The position numbers and the translations under genes were made by a program. A stretch of 64,000 nt of DNA from Streptococcus sp. S784/96/1 (GTDB taxonomy: Bacteria > Bacillota > Bacilli > Lactobacillales > Streptococcaceae). The stretch is taken from NCBI RefSeq assembly GCF_902729355.1, contig NZ_CACVCC010000004.1, positions 55,216-119,215 on the forward strand, given 5' to 3'. Shown in pieces: positions 63,873 to 64,000 of the stretch. The notes under the pieces are model-generated. The model searched no databases, was not told the origin of the DNA, and saw only the letters and a list, made by a program, of their open reading frames with translations. Within the stretch, counting starts at the first letter, position 1; every line of letters begins with the position of its first letter.

Positions 63873-64000
63873 TGGCTCTATAATTTCTGTAGTGGGTAAA
63901 TTCCCCGCAGAGATTATGGAGCCTTTTTGAGTATAGAAAAAGTCCCATATGACCTATAATGAAAAGCGACAAAACAACTCATTAGAAAGCCTCATATGGA
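63873..64000. mobile_element. Possible end of an insertion sequence (cut by window edge)
   Basis: The stretch begins GGCTCTATAATTTCTGTAG and folds back with GATTATGGAGCC, the kind of end seen in ISL3-family elements, whose termini begin with GGCTCT. A second inverted pair, GTCCCATATGA and TCATATGGGA, follows, its last bases at the window edge. No coding sequence is in view, so the family is a guess. Confidence 0.4.

Overview
The window is a low-GC Firmicutes chromosome segment and almost certainly Streptococcus. The evidence is a set of surface proteins with YSIRK-type signal peptides and one LPxTG anchor, GBS Bsp-like repeats joined to bacterial SH3 domains, an rgp/gac-type rhamnose polysaccharide locus, a metal ABC operon facing a DtxR-family regulator, and streptococcal-style L10 and FMN leaders. 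I cannot fix the species from the sequence alone.

Layout. 1-4150: oligoendopeptidase F (runs off the left edge), a tRNA wobble methyltransferase behind an attenuator-like leader, an FMN riboswitch with the riboflavin transporter RibU, and a PAP2 phosphatase that appears to be read from a leaderless mRNA. 4177-13518: a very large two-headed cell-wall amylopullulanase with a CcpA site on its promoter, a HAD phosphatase and lysyl-tRNA synthetase. 13520-17270: accessory DNA holding a dispersed hairpin repeat, an intact IS30-family element and the serine/threonine symporter SstT. 17268-21940: a CapA-like protein, a surface D,D-carboxypeptidase gene cut by an in-frame stop just before its catalytic domain, and a decayed HTH regulator. 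22048-26252: a lantibiotic-immunity-type ABC transporter (FEG layout) and its two-component system, whose two promoter regions carry almost identical direct-repeat operators. 26471-36470: ribosomal proteins L7/L12 and L10, dTDP-rhamnose genes (rmlA, rmlC, rmlB), and housekeeping genes (FAD oxidoreductase, ZIP transporter, Nif3-like, TrmK, cyclase, MetY). 36560-40723: a metal-uptake ABC operon with two permeases and its DtxR-type regulator. 40966-46339: a Bce-type peptide-antibiotic sensing and detoxification module with a RelBE toxin-antitoxin pair between the transporter and the two-component genes, and one or two tiny membrane ORFs upstream. 46340-49422: a PASTA-like protein, another hairpin repeat, a CHAP amidase surface protein and a transposase remnant. 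49547-63753: a 12-gene, one-strand rhamnan polysaccharide operon (rgpABCD, a variable glycosyltransferase, rgpF, a LtaS/GacH-like phosphoglycerol transferase, membrane proteins, an epimerase, two GT2 enzymes and a GtrA-like protein). The right edge may be the end of another insertion sequence.

How parts work together. RmlA, RmlC and RmlB make dTDP-L-rhamnose, which RgpA, RgpB and RgpF would build into the rhamnan exported by RgpC/RgpD. The GtrB/GtrA pair, the LtaS-like enzyme and the polytopic protein would decorate it outside the membrane. Two separate peptide-resistance systems (FEG and Bce types) sit 15 kb apart, each with its own sensor. Several genes are freshly broken by single in-frame stops, which suggests relaxed selection or recent laboratory or host adaptation.

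The observations I consider most worth following are the hairpin repeat family with compensating arms, the shared LanR-type operators beside a dead regulator, the truncated carboxypeptidase, the RelBE insertion inside the Bce module, the trmL leader and the polysaccharide side-chain genes. No entirely new multi-gene defence or metabolic system was evident.
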